From the NCBI RefSeq assembly GCF_003957515.1, contig NZ_RQXW01000008.1, positions 144,824 to 208,823 of the forward strand: a DNA stretch of 64,000 nucleotides, in the 5' to 3' direction. Positions 9,387-19,001 of the stretch are shown here, piece after piece. Below the pieces are notes generated by a model. That model ran no database searches. It worked only from the letters and a program-made list of their open reading frames with translations, and had not been told where the DNA came from. Made by a program: the position numbers and the translations under genes. The first letter of the stretch is position 1, and every line of letters begins with the position of its first letter. This DNA is from Amphritea opalescens. Lineage in GTDB: Bacteria; Pseudomonadota; Gammaproteobacteria; Pseudomonadales; Balneatricaceae.

Positions 9387-11522
9387 TTAGCCGCGCTTCC
9401 AGCGATGGAAGGTTTCTAACCAGGCGAGAACCTTTTGTGGGGCATGCTTTTTCTTCCACTCACCGGCCACAAAACGGTTGGCTTCGTTGAGGGTTGGGTA
9501 CGCATGAATGGTCCCAAGGATCTTGTTTAAGCCCAGTTTGTTTTTCATGGCTAATGCAAACTCGGGCAGCATCTCGGCGGCATGTTCACCGACCAGTGTC
9601 ACGCCGATAATTTTATCGCTACCGGGTTTGAGTAAGACTTTAACAAAGCCGTAAGCGGCTTCATCGGTGATCGCACGGTCTAGCTCTTCGAGGTTATAAC
9701 GTACTGCCTCATAGGCAATGCCCTCATCAATCGCTTGCTTCTCGTTGAGGCCGATACGGGCCACTTCTGGGCTGGTGTAAGTGGTGAATGGGATTAAAGA
9801 GTAATCTACCTTGAATTTCTTAAACTGTCCGAATAGGGCATTAACCGATGCAAACCATGCCTGATGGGCGGCTGCATGGGTGAATTGGAAAGGCCCGATC
9901 ACATCGCCGCAGGCAAGGATGTTAGGTATTCGAGTGCGAAGGTAAGGGTCGACCTGAATGGTACCACCGGGCTTAGCCGTGATGCCCATCGCTTCGAGGC
10001 CAAAACCCGTAACGTTGGCGGTGCGCCCAGTGGCGACCAATAATTTATCAAAGCCGATCCGTTTTTCCTGTTCGTTATGACGACAAACAAGCTGATAGCC
10101 TTGACCAGTCACTTCAAATCGCACCGGAGTGTGGCTTGAGCAGATGGTAATGCCATCCTCTTGAAGACGTTTTTCAACGACGGCGGCAGCGTCTTGATCT
10201 TCACGGGTGAGTACTTGAGTGCCGCGGAAGAGAATAGAGACATCGCTGCCAAGCCGTGCAAAGCACTGTCCGAGTTCGCAGCCAATAGCCCCTGCACCCA
10301 GTACCAGCAGTCTTTCAGGCCGCTGACGTAGCCCCCAAATAGTATCAGAGGTGAGTGGATCAACCAGTTCGATGCCGGGAATGGACGGTATAGCAGGGCG
10401 TGCGCCGGTCGCAATCACTATGTTCTGGGTGGTAATGGTCTTACCGTTGACTTCGACTTCCCAGGGGCTGCGAATATGAGCGCTGCCGGTGACGCAATCA
10501 ACACCGAGGGATTCATAGCGGGCAATGGAATCATGGGGCTCAATAGTTTCAATAACCCGTTGCACTCGATCCATCACTTCTGAAAACTCATACTCGACTT
10601 CGGCGTTGCGAATCCCCAAGTCTTTGGCATCACGCACATCGGCGAGGAAGTGGGTGGTGCGAATTAGGGTTTTAGAGGGAACACAGCCGGTATTAAGGCA
10701 ATCACCGCCCATCTTGTGACGTTCGATCAGGGTGACTTTGGCCTTGGTGGCTGCTGCAATATAAGAGGTGACTAGGCCGCCCGCGCCTGCACCAATGACA
10801 ACCATATTGGTATCAAACTTTTTCGGTTTGGTATAACCGTTATAAACTTGGCGTTGTTTAACTTTATCGACAATGAATTTCGCGATCCAAGGGAAGATGC
10901 CTAACAAGCAGAAGGATAGAATCAGCCCTGGTGACAGAATATCGCTAGGTTGTTCGATCAATGCCAGCTGTGTACCAGCATTCACAAAGATTGCCGTGCC
11001 CGGCAGCATGCCCAGTTGGCTCACCCAGTAGAAAGTACCGACTTTCATGCGGGTTAGGCCCATAACCGCGTTGATGACAAAGAACGGGAACAGCGGCACT
11101 AAGCGCAGGGTAAAGAGATAGGATATACCATCTTTCTCGATGCCGCGGTTGATGGGATCAATATAGCTAGAAAACTTATTGGTTAGCGGTGCACGTAATA
11201 GGTAACGGGCCATCAAGAATGCAAGCGTCGCGCCGATTGCGCTGGCAAAGGACACCAGTATCAGGCCGGTTGCGAGGCCGAAGATGGCGCCGCCTACAAG
11301 CGTCATGATAACCGCCCCAGGGAGAGATAGCGCAGTGACAAGGACGTAGAACACAACGAAGGCAGCAATGGCTAACACTTTATTCGCTGAGACCCAGCTT
11401 TGCAGGCTGTCCTGTTGTGTTTTTATATAATCGAGGTTGAGGTAACTGCCTAGATCAAATAGGAAGAAGGCACCTATGAGTGCGGCAATAACAACGATTA
11501 AAAGGATTTTTTTACTATTCAT
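9387..11522 (-). CDS. TVP38/TMEM64 (DedA-like) - FAD pyridine-nucleotide disulfide oxidoreductase fusion
   Basis: A 711-residue fusion. Residues 1-225 are a TVP38/TMEM64 (SNARE-associated Golgi, DedA-like) membrane domain with the conserved FPFFVINAVMGLTRM segment. From about 238 a mercuric-reductase-like FAD/NAD(P) oxidoreductase follows: FAD fold GAGAGGL, redox pair GGDCLNTGCVPS, second dinucleotide fold GAGAIGCELG, and the C-terminal dimerisation domain with GVTLVGEHAAEM and HAYPTLNEA. No N-terminal heavy-metal domain and no mer genes are nearby, so mercury detoxification is not supported. The enzyme half is anchored to the inner membrane; its electron acceptor is unknown. Monocistronic. 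Confidence 0.88.
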   Translation of the reverse strand: MNSKKILLIVVIAALIGAFFLFDLGSYLNLDYIKTQQDSLQSWVSANKVLAIAAFVVFYVLVTALSLPGAVIMTLVGGAIFGLATGLILVSFASAIGATLAFLMARYLLRAPLTNKFSSYIDPINRGIEKDGISYLFTLRLVPLFPFFVINAVMGLTRMKVGTFYWVSQLGMLPGTAIFVNAGTQLALIEQPSDILSPGLILSFCLLGIFPWIAKFIVDKVKQRQVYNGYTKPKKFDTNMVVIGAGAGGLVTSYIAAATKAKVTLIERHKMGGDCLNTGCVPSKTLIRTTHFLADVRDAKDLGIRNAEVEYEFSEVMDRVQRVIETIEPHDSIARYESLGVDCVTGSAHIRSPWEVEVNGKTITTQNIVIATGARPAIPSIPGIELVDPLTSDTIWGLRQRPERLLVLGAGAIGCELGQCFARLGSDVSILFRGTQVLTREDQDAAAVVEKRLQEDGITICSSHTPVRFEVTGQGYQLVCRHNEQEKRIGFDKLLVATGRTANVTGFGLEAMGITAKPGGTIQVDPYLRTRIPNILACGDVIGPFQFTHAAAHQAWFASVNALFGQFKKFKVDYSLIPFTTYTSPEVARIGLNEKQAIDEGIAYEAVRYNLEELDRAITDEAAYGFVKVLLKPGSDKIIGVTLVGEHAAEMLPEFALAMKNKLGLNKILGTIHAYPTLNEANRFVAGEWKKKHAPQKVLAWLETFHRWKRG

Positions 11523-11700
11523 AAACAGGCTCTGCTTGGCAAGAGTGGGGTAAGTGCTAGGGATAGTCGCACAGTAAACTGAAAATATCCTGAAAGACTG
11601 ATTGTTTCAGCGGGGCTTTGTTCAGTTTATTTTACAATCGAGAGATAAAGAATGGCCGGTTTGAGCGGCAGTGTTCAGGCGGTGTTGCGTTGCGGGTCAT

Positions 11701-11738
11701 AAAAAAGCCTTTTCCACTCAGGGAGAGAAAAAGGCTTA
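11701..11738 (-). terminator. Terminator of folD
   Basis: On the minus strand AAGCCTTTTT ... AAAAGGCTT followed by six T (plus-strand A-run at 11701-11706), 30 bases after the folD stop. Confidence 0.85.
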
Positions 11739-11768
11739 TTTGGCAGAGCCGTGTTGAAAAATAGCGGC

Positions 11769-12620
11769 TTAGCTATGGTTGTTGGCGGCTTCTAGGGTAT
11801 TTTCCATTAACGTCGCTACTGTCATTGGGCCAACACCGCCGGGAACGGGTGTGATCCAGCCAGCACGTTCCGCTGCAACCGCATAGTCGACATCGCCTAC
11901 TAAGCGGCCATCTTCAAGGCGGTTAATGCCCACGTCGATCACAATAGCGCCGGGCTTAATCCATTCCCCTTTGACGAGTCCAGGTCTGCCAACACCCACC
12001 ACGACTATGTCAGCGCGCTGTACATGGGCCGCAAGGTCCTTGGTAAAGCGGTGAGTTGTGGTCGTGGTGCAGCCGGCGAGTAGCAGCTCTAGCGTCATCG
12101 GGCGGCCAACGATATTGGATGCACCGACAATGACCGCATCTTTGCCGCGAATCGTTTCACCGGTTGATTCCAGTAGAGTCATAACGCCTTTAGGTGTGCA
12201 GGGGCGCAGCGCGGGTAGACGTTGCGCAAGACGGCCGAGATTGAAGGGGTGGAAACCATCGACATCTTTCTCTGGGCGGATACGCTCTAGGATTTCATTC
12301 GCTTCGAGGTGAGAAGGGAGCGGAAGTTGCACTAGAATGCCGTCGATCTTTGCATCGGCGTTTAGCGTATCGACTAAGTCGAGTAGTTGCTGCTGGCCGG
12401 TCTCTGCAGGAAGGTCGTAGGAAATTGATTCAATGCCTACTTCTTTACAGGCATTTTTCTTGTTTCTGACGTATACCTGCGAGGCGGGATCGAAGCCTAC
12501 GAGAATAACGGCTAAACAAGGGGCGCGTTTGCCCGCATCAAGACGGGCTTTAACACCCACTGCTACCTGTTCGCGAACATTTTGGGCAATCTGCTTGCCG
12601 TCAATTATCTGAGCGCTCAT
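11769..12620 (-). CDS. folD: Bifunctional methylenetetrahydrofolate dehydrogenase/cyclohydrolase FolD
   Basis: A 283-residue enzyme of one-carbon metabolism that converts 5,10-methylene-THF to 5,10-methenyl-THF (NADP+) and then to 10-formyl-THF. Signatures: [14 protein letters not shown] (substrate lysine region), [18 protein letters not shown], the cofactor motif [10 protein letters not shown] and the C-terminal [13 protein letters not shown]. The start at ATG 12620 (MSAQIIDGK) matches the usual family length. In-frame ATGs at 12644 and 12671 extend it; the one at 12671 has a good GGAGGAAG site, so a 300-residue form is possible. The gene stands opposite the tRNA cluster, with a terminator right after its stop. 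Confidence 0.93.
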   Translation of the reverse strand: MSAQIIDGKQIAQNVREQVAVGVKARLDAGKRAPCLAVILVGFDPASQVYVRNKKNACKEVGIESISYDLPAETGQQQLLDLVDTLNADAKIDGILVQLPLPSHLEANEILERIRPEKDVDGFHPFNLGRLAQRLPALRPCTPKGVMTLLESTGETIRGKDAVIVGASNIVGRPMTLELLLAGCTTTTTHRFTKDLAAHVQRADIVVVGVGRPGLVKGEWIKPGAIVIDVGINRLEDGRLVGDVDYAVAAERAGWITPVPGGVGPMTVATLMENTLEAANNHS

Positions 12621-12671
12621 CTTACGAATGTCTTCCTCAGTCATTAATTTTGATGGCGCGGATTGTCTCAT

Positions 12672-13114
12672 GGTTGCGGTCTTCCTCCAAGGAGAATTGC
12701 GGCTCAATAGGGATGGGGGGGCGATCTGCTTGGCTAGGCGTCATCAGTTTATAGAAGCCATGATGATGACTTGGGGTGATAAGAGAGGAAAGGGATGACA
12801 ATAGCCTCTTATCAAGGGGTAATGATTGATGAATGACGGCTAGCTCATAAAGAGAGGATTGTCTGTGATGAATACAGCAGCTTTATGGTTATCCTCTATT
12901 GCCAATAACATATGACCTATTACTGCTTTATCGCCAGCGTTATCTATGACTGTTTATCTATATGGACTGCTTTTTTGCCGCCGCCTCTATGACGGTCTAT
13001 CTATATAGATGGCTGATGTTGTATACAAAATCAGCAGTTATGTACAAAAATTGTTCGCTTAGGCCGGTTATCGCCGTCTAAGTGGTTTATTTTGCTTAAA
13101 TTTTAAAAAGGGTG
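12672..13114. other. Non-coding stretch upstream of folD and the tRNA cluster
   Basis: No gene seen. It holds an imperfect 21-bp direct repeat (TCTATGACTGTTTATCTATAT at 12943 and a copy with two changes at 12986) and AT-rich DNA near 13020-13110 that could serve as an UP-element or Fis region for the tRNA promoter. Confidence 0.45.
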
Positions 13115-13150
13115 TTGACGGAATATAAAGCGATATATATTATGCGCTCC
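13115..13150 (+). promoter_or_regulatory. Sigma-70 promoter of the tRNA cluster
   Basis: TTGACG (13115-13120), 17-bp spacer, TATTAT (13138-13143), then a GC-rich discriminator GCGCTCC, typical of stringently controlled stable-RNA promoters. Confidence 0.8.
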
Positions 13151-13215
13151 ATCTTGAAGAGGGGCACGAAGCACCTAGGTGTGAATTGAACTTCAACGAG
13201 ATCGGGCAGTGTCAG

Positions 13216-13291
13216 GCGCCCGTAGCTCAATGGATAGAGCACTCGCCTTCTAAGCGAGCGGTTGCAGGTTCGACCCCTGCCGGGCGCGCCA
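13216..13291 (+). tRNA. tRNA-Arg (anticodon TCT)
   Basis: Acceptor GCGCCCG pairs with CGGGCGC, D-arm AGCTCAATGGATAGAGC, anticodon loop CTTCTAA (TCT at 13249-13251), T-arm GGTTCGACCCC, encoded CCA. Reads AGA codons. Confidence 0.96.
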
Positions 13292-13326
13292 GTAAGGTCT
13301 GACAAAGAGTCAAAATGTATTGATAT

Positions 13327-13403
13327 GGTGGGCGTAGCTCAGTTGGTAGAGCTCCGGATTGTGATTCCGGCGGTCGTGGGTTCAAACCCCATCGTCCACC
13401 CCA
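13327..13403 (+). tRNA. tRNA-His (anticodon GTG), copy 1
   Basis: Acceptor GTGGGCG / CGTCCAC with the extra G at -1 opposite C73 that is diagnostic for tRNA-His, anticodon loop TTGTGAT, encoded CCA. Confidence 0.96.
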
Positions 13404-13467
13404 GTACATTGTTGTCTTTAAGTGTGGTATGCTAATGCCGCTTTAATGATGACGAACCCTGTTTTAT

Positions 13468-13552
13468 GCGAGTGTGGCGGAATTGGTAGACGCGCTGGTT
13501 TTAGGTACCAGTATCTTACGGTGTGGGAGTTCGAGTCTCCCCACTCGCACCA
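13468..13552 (+). tRNA. tRNA-Leu (anticodon TAG)
   Basis: 85 bases with a long variable arm (class II), acceptor GCGAGTG / CACTCGC, anticodon loop TTTAGGT, encoded CCA. Reads CUN leucine codons. Confidence 0.95.
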
Positions 13553-13580
13553 TTATTTACTTCTCAGGAAGTGCGCCTTT

Positions 13581-13657
13581 GGTGGGCGTAGCTCAGTTGG
13601 TAGAGCTCCGGATTGTGATTCCGGCGGTCGTGGGTTCAAACCCCATCGTCCACCCCA
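13581..13657 (+). tRNA. tRNA-His (anticodon GTG), copy 2
   Basis: Identical base for base to the copy at 13327-13403, with G-1 and encoded CCA; the two copies flank tRNA-Leu. Confidence 0.96.
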
Positions 13658-13900
13658 TTTCTTATTTCTGTTTATTCCCTTATTTATCTCTTTTCTAATC
13701 CTTTTGTCATTGATCCGCGCATTTATAATGCCTATGTTGTTATTCAACGCTTTTGCTTGACTAATAGCACCGCTTACCGGACAATTTCCGCCTTTAGAAA
13801 TTCAGGTACCTGTTGTGATAAGCCTCTGCATCTTTAAGAGGGTGAACGACAGGTCAATTTTCAGATTTGTTACGATACAAATAATTTTGTGAGGAATTCC

Positions 13901-15235
13901 ATGCAAGTATCCGTAGAAACCACTACTGGTCTTGAGCGTCAACTGACTGTTGTTGTACCTGCTGATCGCGTTGATAGCGATGTAGCCAAGCGTGTTCAAG
14001 AGACGGCTCGTACCGTTCGTCTGGACGGTTTCCGTCCTGGTAAAGTGCCAGTTAAGGTGGTTAAAAAGCGCTACGGCCAAGGCATTCGCCAGGAAGTCAT
14101 TGGTGAAGTTGTGCAGCAGAGCTTCTATGAAGCGATACAGCAAGAAAGCCTGACACCTGCTGGTGGCCCAAATGTTGAGTTCAAAACCGACAAAGAGGGT
14201 GAAGATTTCTCTTACACTGCAACGTTTGAAGTGTATCCAGAAATCACACTGGCTGATTTCTCCGGCGTTGAAATCGAAAAGAATTCCGCTGAAGTGAAAG
14301 ATGCTGATCTTGATCAGATGATTGATACTCTGCAGAAGCAGCAAGCAGCTTATGAAGAAGCTGACAAAGCGGCTGCCGAAGGCGATCAACTGAACATCGA
14401 TTTTGAAGGTTTCATCGACGGTGAAGCGTTCGATGGTGGTACTGCCACAGGTATGGATCTGGTATTAGGCTCTAATACAATGATTCCTGGCTTTGAAACG
14501 GCACTGGAAGGTGCTAAAGCCGGTGATGAGAAAGAGGTTAACGTCACTTTCCCTGAAGAATACCATGCTGAAAACCTGAAAGGTAAAGACGCTAAGTTCA
14601 ACGTTAAGGTGAACAAAGTATCTGCTCAAGTATTGCCAGAATTGAACGAAGAGTTCTTCGCTAAATTCGGTATCGAAGAGAAGAGCGTTGAAAGCTTTAA
14701 AGTTGAAGTGCGCAAGAACATGCAGCGTGAACTCACTCAAGCACTGAAAGCTAAGCTGAAAGAAGCTGTTTTCGGTAAGCTGGTTGAAGTGAATGCGATT
14801 GACGTACCAACTGCGCTGATTGATGGCGAGATCGATGCGATGCGTCGTCAAGCTATCCAGCAATTTGGTGGTGCTGATGCCAATATCGATCCTAACATGC
14901 TGCCTAAAGAGATGTTCTCTGAGCAAGCTGAAAAGCGTGTTAAAGTCGGCCTGTTGGTTTCCGAAGTGGTTAAAGCTAACGAACTGAAAGTAGACGACGA
15001 CCGTGTTCGCACAACCGTTGAAGAGCTAGCAGCGACTTACCAAGAGCCACAAGAAGTGATCGATTGGTACTACAGCAACCAAGAGATGCTGAACCAGATT
15101 CAGAACCTAGTTCTGGAAGATCAAGTTTTGGATCTGCTGCTTGATTCTGCTAAGGTTAGCGAAACCGAATTAAGCTATGAAGACGCAATCAAACCAGCAG
15201 CGCCTGCTGCGGCTGAAGAGTCAGAAGAGGCGTAA
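13901..15235 (+). CDS. tig: Trigger factor
   Basis: A 444-residue ribosome-associated chaperone and peptidyl-prolyl isomerase. Order: N-terminal ribosome-binding domain with the signature GFRPGKVP (about 44-51), central FKBP-type domain (DQLNIDFEGFIDGEAFDG onward, about 165-245), long helical C-terminal domain, and an acidic alanine-rich end. ATG 13901 is the start because GAGG lies 7 bases upstream; a GTG 12 bases earlier would add only MRNS. It is followed by clpP and clpX, the classical gammaproteobacterial order. A T-rich hairpin separates it from clpP. Confidence 0.97.
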   Translation: MQVSVETTTGLERQLTVVVPADRVDSDVAKRVQETARTVRLDGFRPGKVPVKVVKKRYGQGIRQEVIGEVVQQSFYEAIQQESLTPAGGPNVEFKTDKEGEDFSYTATFEVYPEITLADFSGVEIEKNSAEVKDADLDQMIDTLQKQQAAYEEADKAAAEGDQLNIDFEGFIDGEAFDGGTATGMDLVLGSNTMIPGFETALEGAKAGDEKEVNVTFPEEYHAENLKGKDAKFNVKVNKVSAQVLPELNEEFFAKFGIEEKSVESFKVEVRKNMQRELTQALKAKLKEAVFGKLVEVNAIDVPTALIDGEIDAMRRQAIQQFGGADANIDPNMLPKEMFSEQAEKRVKVGLLVSEVVKANELKVDDDRVRTTVEELAATYQEPQEVIDWYYSNQEMLNQIQNLVLEDQVLDLLLDSAKVSETELSYEDAIKPAAPAAAEESEEA

Positions 15236-15266
15236 TTGCCCTTCGCCTTAATTGCGTTTATAAAAG

Positions 15267-15304
15267 AACGGTTGTCGGCTTAAGGTCGGCCGCCGTTTTT
15301 TTTT
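15267..15304 (+). terminator. Terminator after tig
   Basis: AACGG / CCGTT outer stem enclosing GTCGGC repeats, then nine T. The stem is imperfect, so it may allow read-through into clpP. Confidence 0.6.
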
Positions 15305-15350
15305 CTGGACGTGTGGTAAACACGTTGTTAAGGATTTAGGAGAGAATTCA

Positions 15351-15971
15351 ATGTCGGATTTTTATAATGGCCCTACAGTAATTACTAGCAGTGGTCTGGT
15401 ACCCATGGTTGTTGAACAAACAGCACGTGGTGAGCGTTCTTACGACATCTACTCTCGATTACTGAAAGAGCGGGTTATTTTCATGATTGGCCAAGTTGAA
15501 GATCACATGGCTAATCTGGTCGTCGCTCAGTTGCTTTTTCTTGAGTCTGAAAACCCTGATAAAGATATTCACCTGTATATCAATTCCCCAGGTGGCTCGG
15601 TAACTGCTGGATTGTCAATCTATGACACCATGCAGTTTATCAAGCCTGACGTTAGCACTATGTGTATCGGCCAAGCGGCGAGCATGGGTGCCTTGTTGCT
15701 GACCGGTGGTGCTGCAGGTAAGCGCTACTGTCTGCCACACTCTCGAATGATGATTCATCAGCCGTTAGGTGGCTATCAGGGTCAAGCAACCGATATCGAG
15801 ATTCATACTCAAGAAATTCTGAGTATTCGTGACAAATTGAACAGTATTATGTCGCACCATACCGGTCAGGATATGGATACCATCAGTAAAGATACTGATC
15901 GGGATAATTTCATGTCACCGGAACAAGCGGTTGAGTACGGTCTGATCGATCAGGTGATGACTAGCCGTTAA
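15351..15971 (+). CDS. clpP: ATP-dependent Clp protease proteolytic subunit
   Basis: A 206-residue serine peptidase. The triad is Ser111 (GQAASMGA), His136 (MMIHQPLG) and Asp185 (TDRDNFM), the same numbering as the E. coli precursor, which suggests a short N-terminal propeptide removed on maturation. It forms the double-heptamer barrel that degrades substrates unfolded by ClpX or ClpA. ATG start with TAGGAGAG upstream. Located 115 bases after tig and 174 bases before clpX. Confidence 0.97.
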   Translation: MSDFYNGPTVITSSGLVPMVVEQTARGERSYDIYSRLLKERVIFMIGQVEDHMANLVVAQLLFLESENPDKDIHLYINSPGGSVTAGLSIYDTMQFIKPDVSTMCIGQAASMGALLLTGGAAGKRYCLPHSRMMIHQPLGGYQGQATDIEIHTQEILSIRDKLNSIMSHHTGQDMDTISKDTDRDNFMSPEQAVEYGLIDQVMTSR

Positions 15972-16047
15972 TACGCGTACCGCGCTGTGTGGGTGTCGCC
16001 TCGATGGTTTATGCGAGTGTTTCGATCGCCCACCCACTTGAAGTTTG

Positions 16048-16084
16048 TTGTAAAGCGGTGCACATTGTTCGCTATAATAGGCGT
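16048..16084 (+). promoter_or_regulatory. Possible promoter of clpX
   Basis: A perfect TATAAT at 16073-16078 with a TTGTAA element about 19 bp upstream; spacing is longer than ideal. Confidence 0.4.
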
Positions 16085-16145
16085 ACAGCGATAAAGAAAT
16101 TAAAGGGCCTAACCTGGCATGGTTGGGACAAATAGAGGAAGTTGA

Positions 16146-17441
16146 ATGTCCGACGATATCAACGGTAAAGAGGGAGGCGATGACAGCAAACTGCTGTATT
16201 GCTCTTTCTGTGGTAAAAGCCAGGACGAAGTCAAAAAATTGATAGCAGGTCCGTCTGTTTTTATCTGCGATGAGTGTGTCGATCTTTGCAACGACATCAT
16301 CAAAGAGGAAATTCAGGACGCGGAAGAGCCCCAAGAAGATGGGGATCACCTGCCGACACCGTCTGAGATCAAAGAAAATCTGGATAGCTACGTTATTGGT
16401 CAGGAGAGGGCGAAAAAGGTTCTGTCTGTTGCCGTCTATAACCATTACAAGCGGCTGCGTTTTCAGCAGACAGCGGGTGATACCGATGTAGAGCTGGGCA
16501 AGAGTAATATCCTGCTAATCGGCCCAACGGGTAGCGGTAAGACCCTGTTGGCGCAAACATTGGCGCGTATGTTGAATGTGCCGTTCACCATTGCTGATGC
16601 AACCACCCTGACCGAAGCCGGTTATGTGGGTGAGGATGTTGAAAACATCATCCAGAAGTTGCTACAGAAATGTGACTATGATGTTGAAAAAGCGCAGCTG
16701 GGTATTGTCTACATCGATGAGATCGATAAGATCTCCCGTAAGTCAGATAACCCATCGATCACCCGTGATGTAAGTGGTGAAGGTGTACAGCAAGCGCTGC
16801 TGAAGCTGATTGAAGGTACGGTTGCTTCTGTGCCGCCTCAGGGTGGCCGTAAACATCCACAGCAGGAATTTTTGCAGGTTGATACCTCGAATATTCTGTT
16901 TATCTGTGGTGGTGCCTTTGCTGGGCTTGATCAAGTCATCAAACATCGTAGTGAAAAGAGTTCTATTGGCTTCAATGCGGCGGTTGTCAGCAAAGAAGAA
17001 ACCAAGAAGATCACCGATGTGCTGGCTGATTTGGAATCAGAAGATCTGGTTAAGTTTGGTCTAATTCCTGAGTTTGTGGGTCGTCTACCGATGATCGCCA
17101 CACTGACAGAACTAGACGAAGATGCTTTGATTCAGATTCTGACAGAGCCTAAAAACTCACTGACCAAGCAGTATTCTGCTCTGTTCGGTATGGAAGGCGC
17201 TGAGCTGGATTTCCGTGAAGATGCGCTCAAGGCGGTTGCCAAAAAAGCGTTGGAACGTAAAACCGGTGCCCGTGGTTTGCGCTCTATCTTGGAAGAGAAT
17301 CTGCTGGACATCATGTATAGCCTGCCATCAGAGCAGGGTATCTCGAAGGTTGTGATCGATGAAGGTGTGATCACCGGCGATTCCGACCCTATCCTGATCT
17401 ATGAAAATCAGGATGCCCCTAAAGCGGCATCAGAAGACTGA
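16146..17441 (+). CDS. clpX: ATP-dependent Clp protease ATP-binding subunit ClpX
   Basis: A 431-residue AAA+ unfoldase. N-terminal zinc-binding domain with cysteines in YCSFCGKS and ICDECVDLC; Walker A GPTGSGKT, Walker [10 protein letters not shown], the RKSDN pore-region segment, the GGRKHP loop, the IGF segment at about 277-279 that contacts ClpP, and sensor-2 GARGLRS. Works with ClpP to unfold and degrade tagged proteins such as ssrA-tagged chains. Start ATG with GAGGAAG upstream. In many relatives lon and hupB follow; here a terminator and a YebC-type gene follow instead. Confidence 0.97.
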   Translation: MSDDINGKEGGDDSKLLYCSFCGKSQDEVKKLIAGPSVFICDECVDLCNDIIKEEIQDAEEPQEDGDHLPTPSEIKENLDSYVIGQERAKKVLSVAVYNHYKRLRFQQTAGDTDVELGKSNILLIGPTGSGKTLLAQTLARMLNVPFTIADATTLTEAGYVGEDVENIIQKLLQKCDYDVEKAQLGIVYIDEIDKISRKSDNPSITRDVSGEGVQQALLKLIEGTVASVPPQGGRKHPQQEFLQVDTSNILFICGGAFAGLDQVIKHRSEKSSIGFNAAVVSKEETKKITDVLADLESEDLVKFGLIPEFVGRLPMIATLTELDEDALIQILTEPKNSLTKQYSALFGMEGAELDFREDALKAVAKKALERKTGARGLRSILEENLLDIMYSLPSEQGISKVVIDEGVITGDSDPILIYENQDAPKAASED

Positions 17442-17456
17442 TTAAAACCATGATAT

Positions 17457-17481
17457 AAAACGCGCCCCCGGCGCGTTTTTT
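17457..17481 (+). terminator. Terminator of clpX
   Basis: AAAACGCGCC / GGCGCGTTTT with a three-base CCC loop and T-run. Confidence 0.9.
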
Positions 17482-17607
17482 GTATCCTGCATCGATAATC
17501 CTATGTTAAATGCTGTTGTTGGCGAAGAAATAGGATGCACACACTAGAGCTTAGGCGGGTGAGCGATTAAAATGGCCCCTGCCTTTATGTAAGAAAGAGA
17601 TTTTCCA

Positions 17608-18333
17608 ATGGGAAGAAAGTTTGAAGTACGTAAGGCTTCCATGGCTAAGACTCAGGGAGCTAAATCCAAGGTATATGCCAAGTATGGCAAAGAGATCTAT
17701 GTGGTTGCCAAAAATGGTGGTGTTGATCCAGAGGGTAACCTATCTCTGCGTCGTCTCATCGAGAAAGCCAAAAAAGATCAAGTACCGGCCCACGTGATTG
17801 AAAAAGCGGTCGACAAGGCTGCAGGCGGCGGTGGTGAAGACTTCCTACCAACCCGTTATGAAGGTTTCGGCCCCGGTGGCTGCATGGTTATCGCCGATTG
17901 CCTGACCGATAACAACAATCGTACGTTTGGTGATGTGCGAGTAGCTTTCAACAAGGGTAAAGCCAAATTGGGTGGTCAGGGCACAGTAGCCCATATGTTT
18001 GATCATCAGGCCGTCTTTGTCTTTCCCCATGACGATGAAGATGAAATTCTCGAAACATTGATGGAAGCGGATGTTGATGTGACTGAGGTCGAAAGCGAAG
18101 ATGGCAACATCACCGTTTACGCGCCGCACACTGAGTTCTTTAAAACCAAGACCGCCTTGCATGAAGCTTATCCCGATCTTGTGGTCGAGGTCGAAGAGAT
18201 CACCTTTATCCCTCAAACCTATGTTGAGTTGGCCGGTGAAGACCTTGAACAGTTCGAGACCTTCTTAGAGATGCTGAACGATGTAGAAGACGTACAAGAG
18301 GTTTACCATAACGTTGAATTGCCAGACGAGTAA
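17608..18333 (+). CDS. YebC/PmpR-family protein, YeeN type
   Basis: A 241-residue protein of the YebC/TACO1 family. It starts [21 protein letters not shown] and carries [23 protein letters not shown] and the C-terminal VYHNVELPD that match E. coli YeeN more closely than YebC. YebC-type proteins were first described as DNA-binding regulators, and more recent work links the family to relieving ribosome stalling at proline stretches. ATG start with AAGAAAGAG upstream. It follows clpX after its terminator, so it is probably transcribed separately. Confidence 0.88.
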   Translation: MGRKFEVRKASMAKTQGAKSKVYAKYGKEIYVVAKNGGVDPEGNLSLRRLIEKAKKDQVPAHVIEKAVDKAAGGGGEDFLPTRYEGFGPGGCMVIADCLTDNNNRTFGDVRVAFNKGKAKLGGQGTVAHMFDHQAVFVFPHDDEDEILETLMEADVDVTEVESEDGNITVYAPHTEFFKTKTALHEAYPDLVVEVEEITFIPQTYVELAGEDLEQFETFLEMLNDVEDVQEVYHNVELPDE

Positions 18334-18356
18334 GTTATAGCGTTAGGCAGATCAAT

Positions 18357-18390
18357 AAAAAAGGCTGATGTGAAAACATCGGCCTTTTTT
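18357..18390 (+). terminator. Terminator of the YebC-type gene
   Basis: AAAAAAGGC-TGATG / CATC-GGCCTTTTTT stem with loop TGAAAA and T-run. Confidence 0.9.
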
Positions 18391-18761
18391 GTTTAAACGA
18401 GATTATGAAGGCCGTTGCTCGAGTGTCAGAGGCTGGGTGATATATCATCATATCTACTGTAGCGAGCGACGCCCTCGTCGCGATTGAATTCATATTGGTT
18501 GAGATGAGAACTAAAAAAAGTATTATCAGAGGGCAGCATACTTGCATTTTTTTACTGAAACTCCGATGAGCCTGTTTCATAAGCAGGAATAAAGGTATAA
18601 GAAATTCGGGGTAATATTTTTAAAAGAATATATATTTTAAAAAGGTGGCCGCGAATTCAACTCCGAAGTGCGACACAACTATGTAACCTGACAAATAACA
18701 GCTGGTTTTTGCTTCATCGGCGCCATTTTTAGCCAATATTTTTTGTCCTCAGATGTCGGCG
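18391..18761. other. Non-coding start of the accessory region
   Basis: No gene recognised. A perfect small hairpin GCGACG-CCCT-CGTCGC lies at 18466-18481. A segment at about 18650-18680 (GCGAATTCAACTCC, then GTGCGACAC) faintly resembles an insertion-sequence end but cannot be confirmed. Confidence 0.4.
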
Positions 18762-18941
18762 TTATGTTTCTTTTGTGCCTTCTAGGGTTTCAATTTGTAT
18801 TCTGATATCCTCTGCTTCACTAGTAATCATAGAGTAAGATTGGATATCTCCACTTCTCTGAGCATGCATTGCCTTTTCTAGTTTTTGAAGATATAGTTTT
18901 TTTAGGTTTTTAATTGGGTCTTTCTTAAAGAGTGAGAACAT
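18762..18941 (-). CDS. Small DUF6435-like protein
   Basis: A 59-residue ORF read from the sequence: it begins MFSLFKKDPIKNLKKLY and continues with a charged helix (EKAMHAQRSGDIQSY) and a second helix (SEAEDIRIQIETLE). The MFxLFKKDPIKKL opening followed by an AMxAQRxGDI segment is typical of the short DUF6435 proteins of Vibrio, Shewanella and relatives, which are predicted coiled-coil cytoplasmic proteins of unknown function. The ribosome site is weak. Function not known. Confidence 0.72.
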   Translation of the reverse strand: MFSLFKKDPIKNLKKLYLQKLEKAMHAQRSGDIQSYSMITSEAEDIRIQIETLEGTKET

Positions 18942-19001
18942 ATCGAATGCCGTTTAGATTAATCTTAGTTTCCTATACGTGCACTAACTGATTTCGGTTC
19001 A

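Noticed and set aside
9387..11522. Mercury resistance operon
   Set aside because: The reductase lacks the heavy-metal domain and no merR, merT or merP gene is adjacent.
13096..13760. Several ORFs of 60-112 codons overlapping the tRNA genes on both strands
   Set aside because: They translate tRNA sequence; the tRNA folds fully explain this region.
13802..14389. 195-codon minus-strand ORF under tig
   Set aside because: Antisense to a well-conserved trigger factor gene, no ribosome site, no family pattern.
18335..18580. 81-codon minus-strand ORF after the YebC-type gene
   Set aside because: It runs through the terminator hairpin and has no ribosome site or family pattern.
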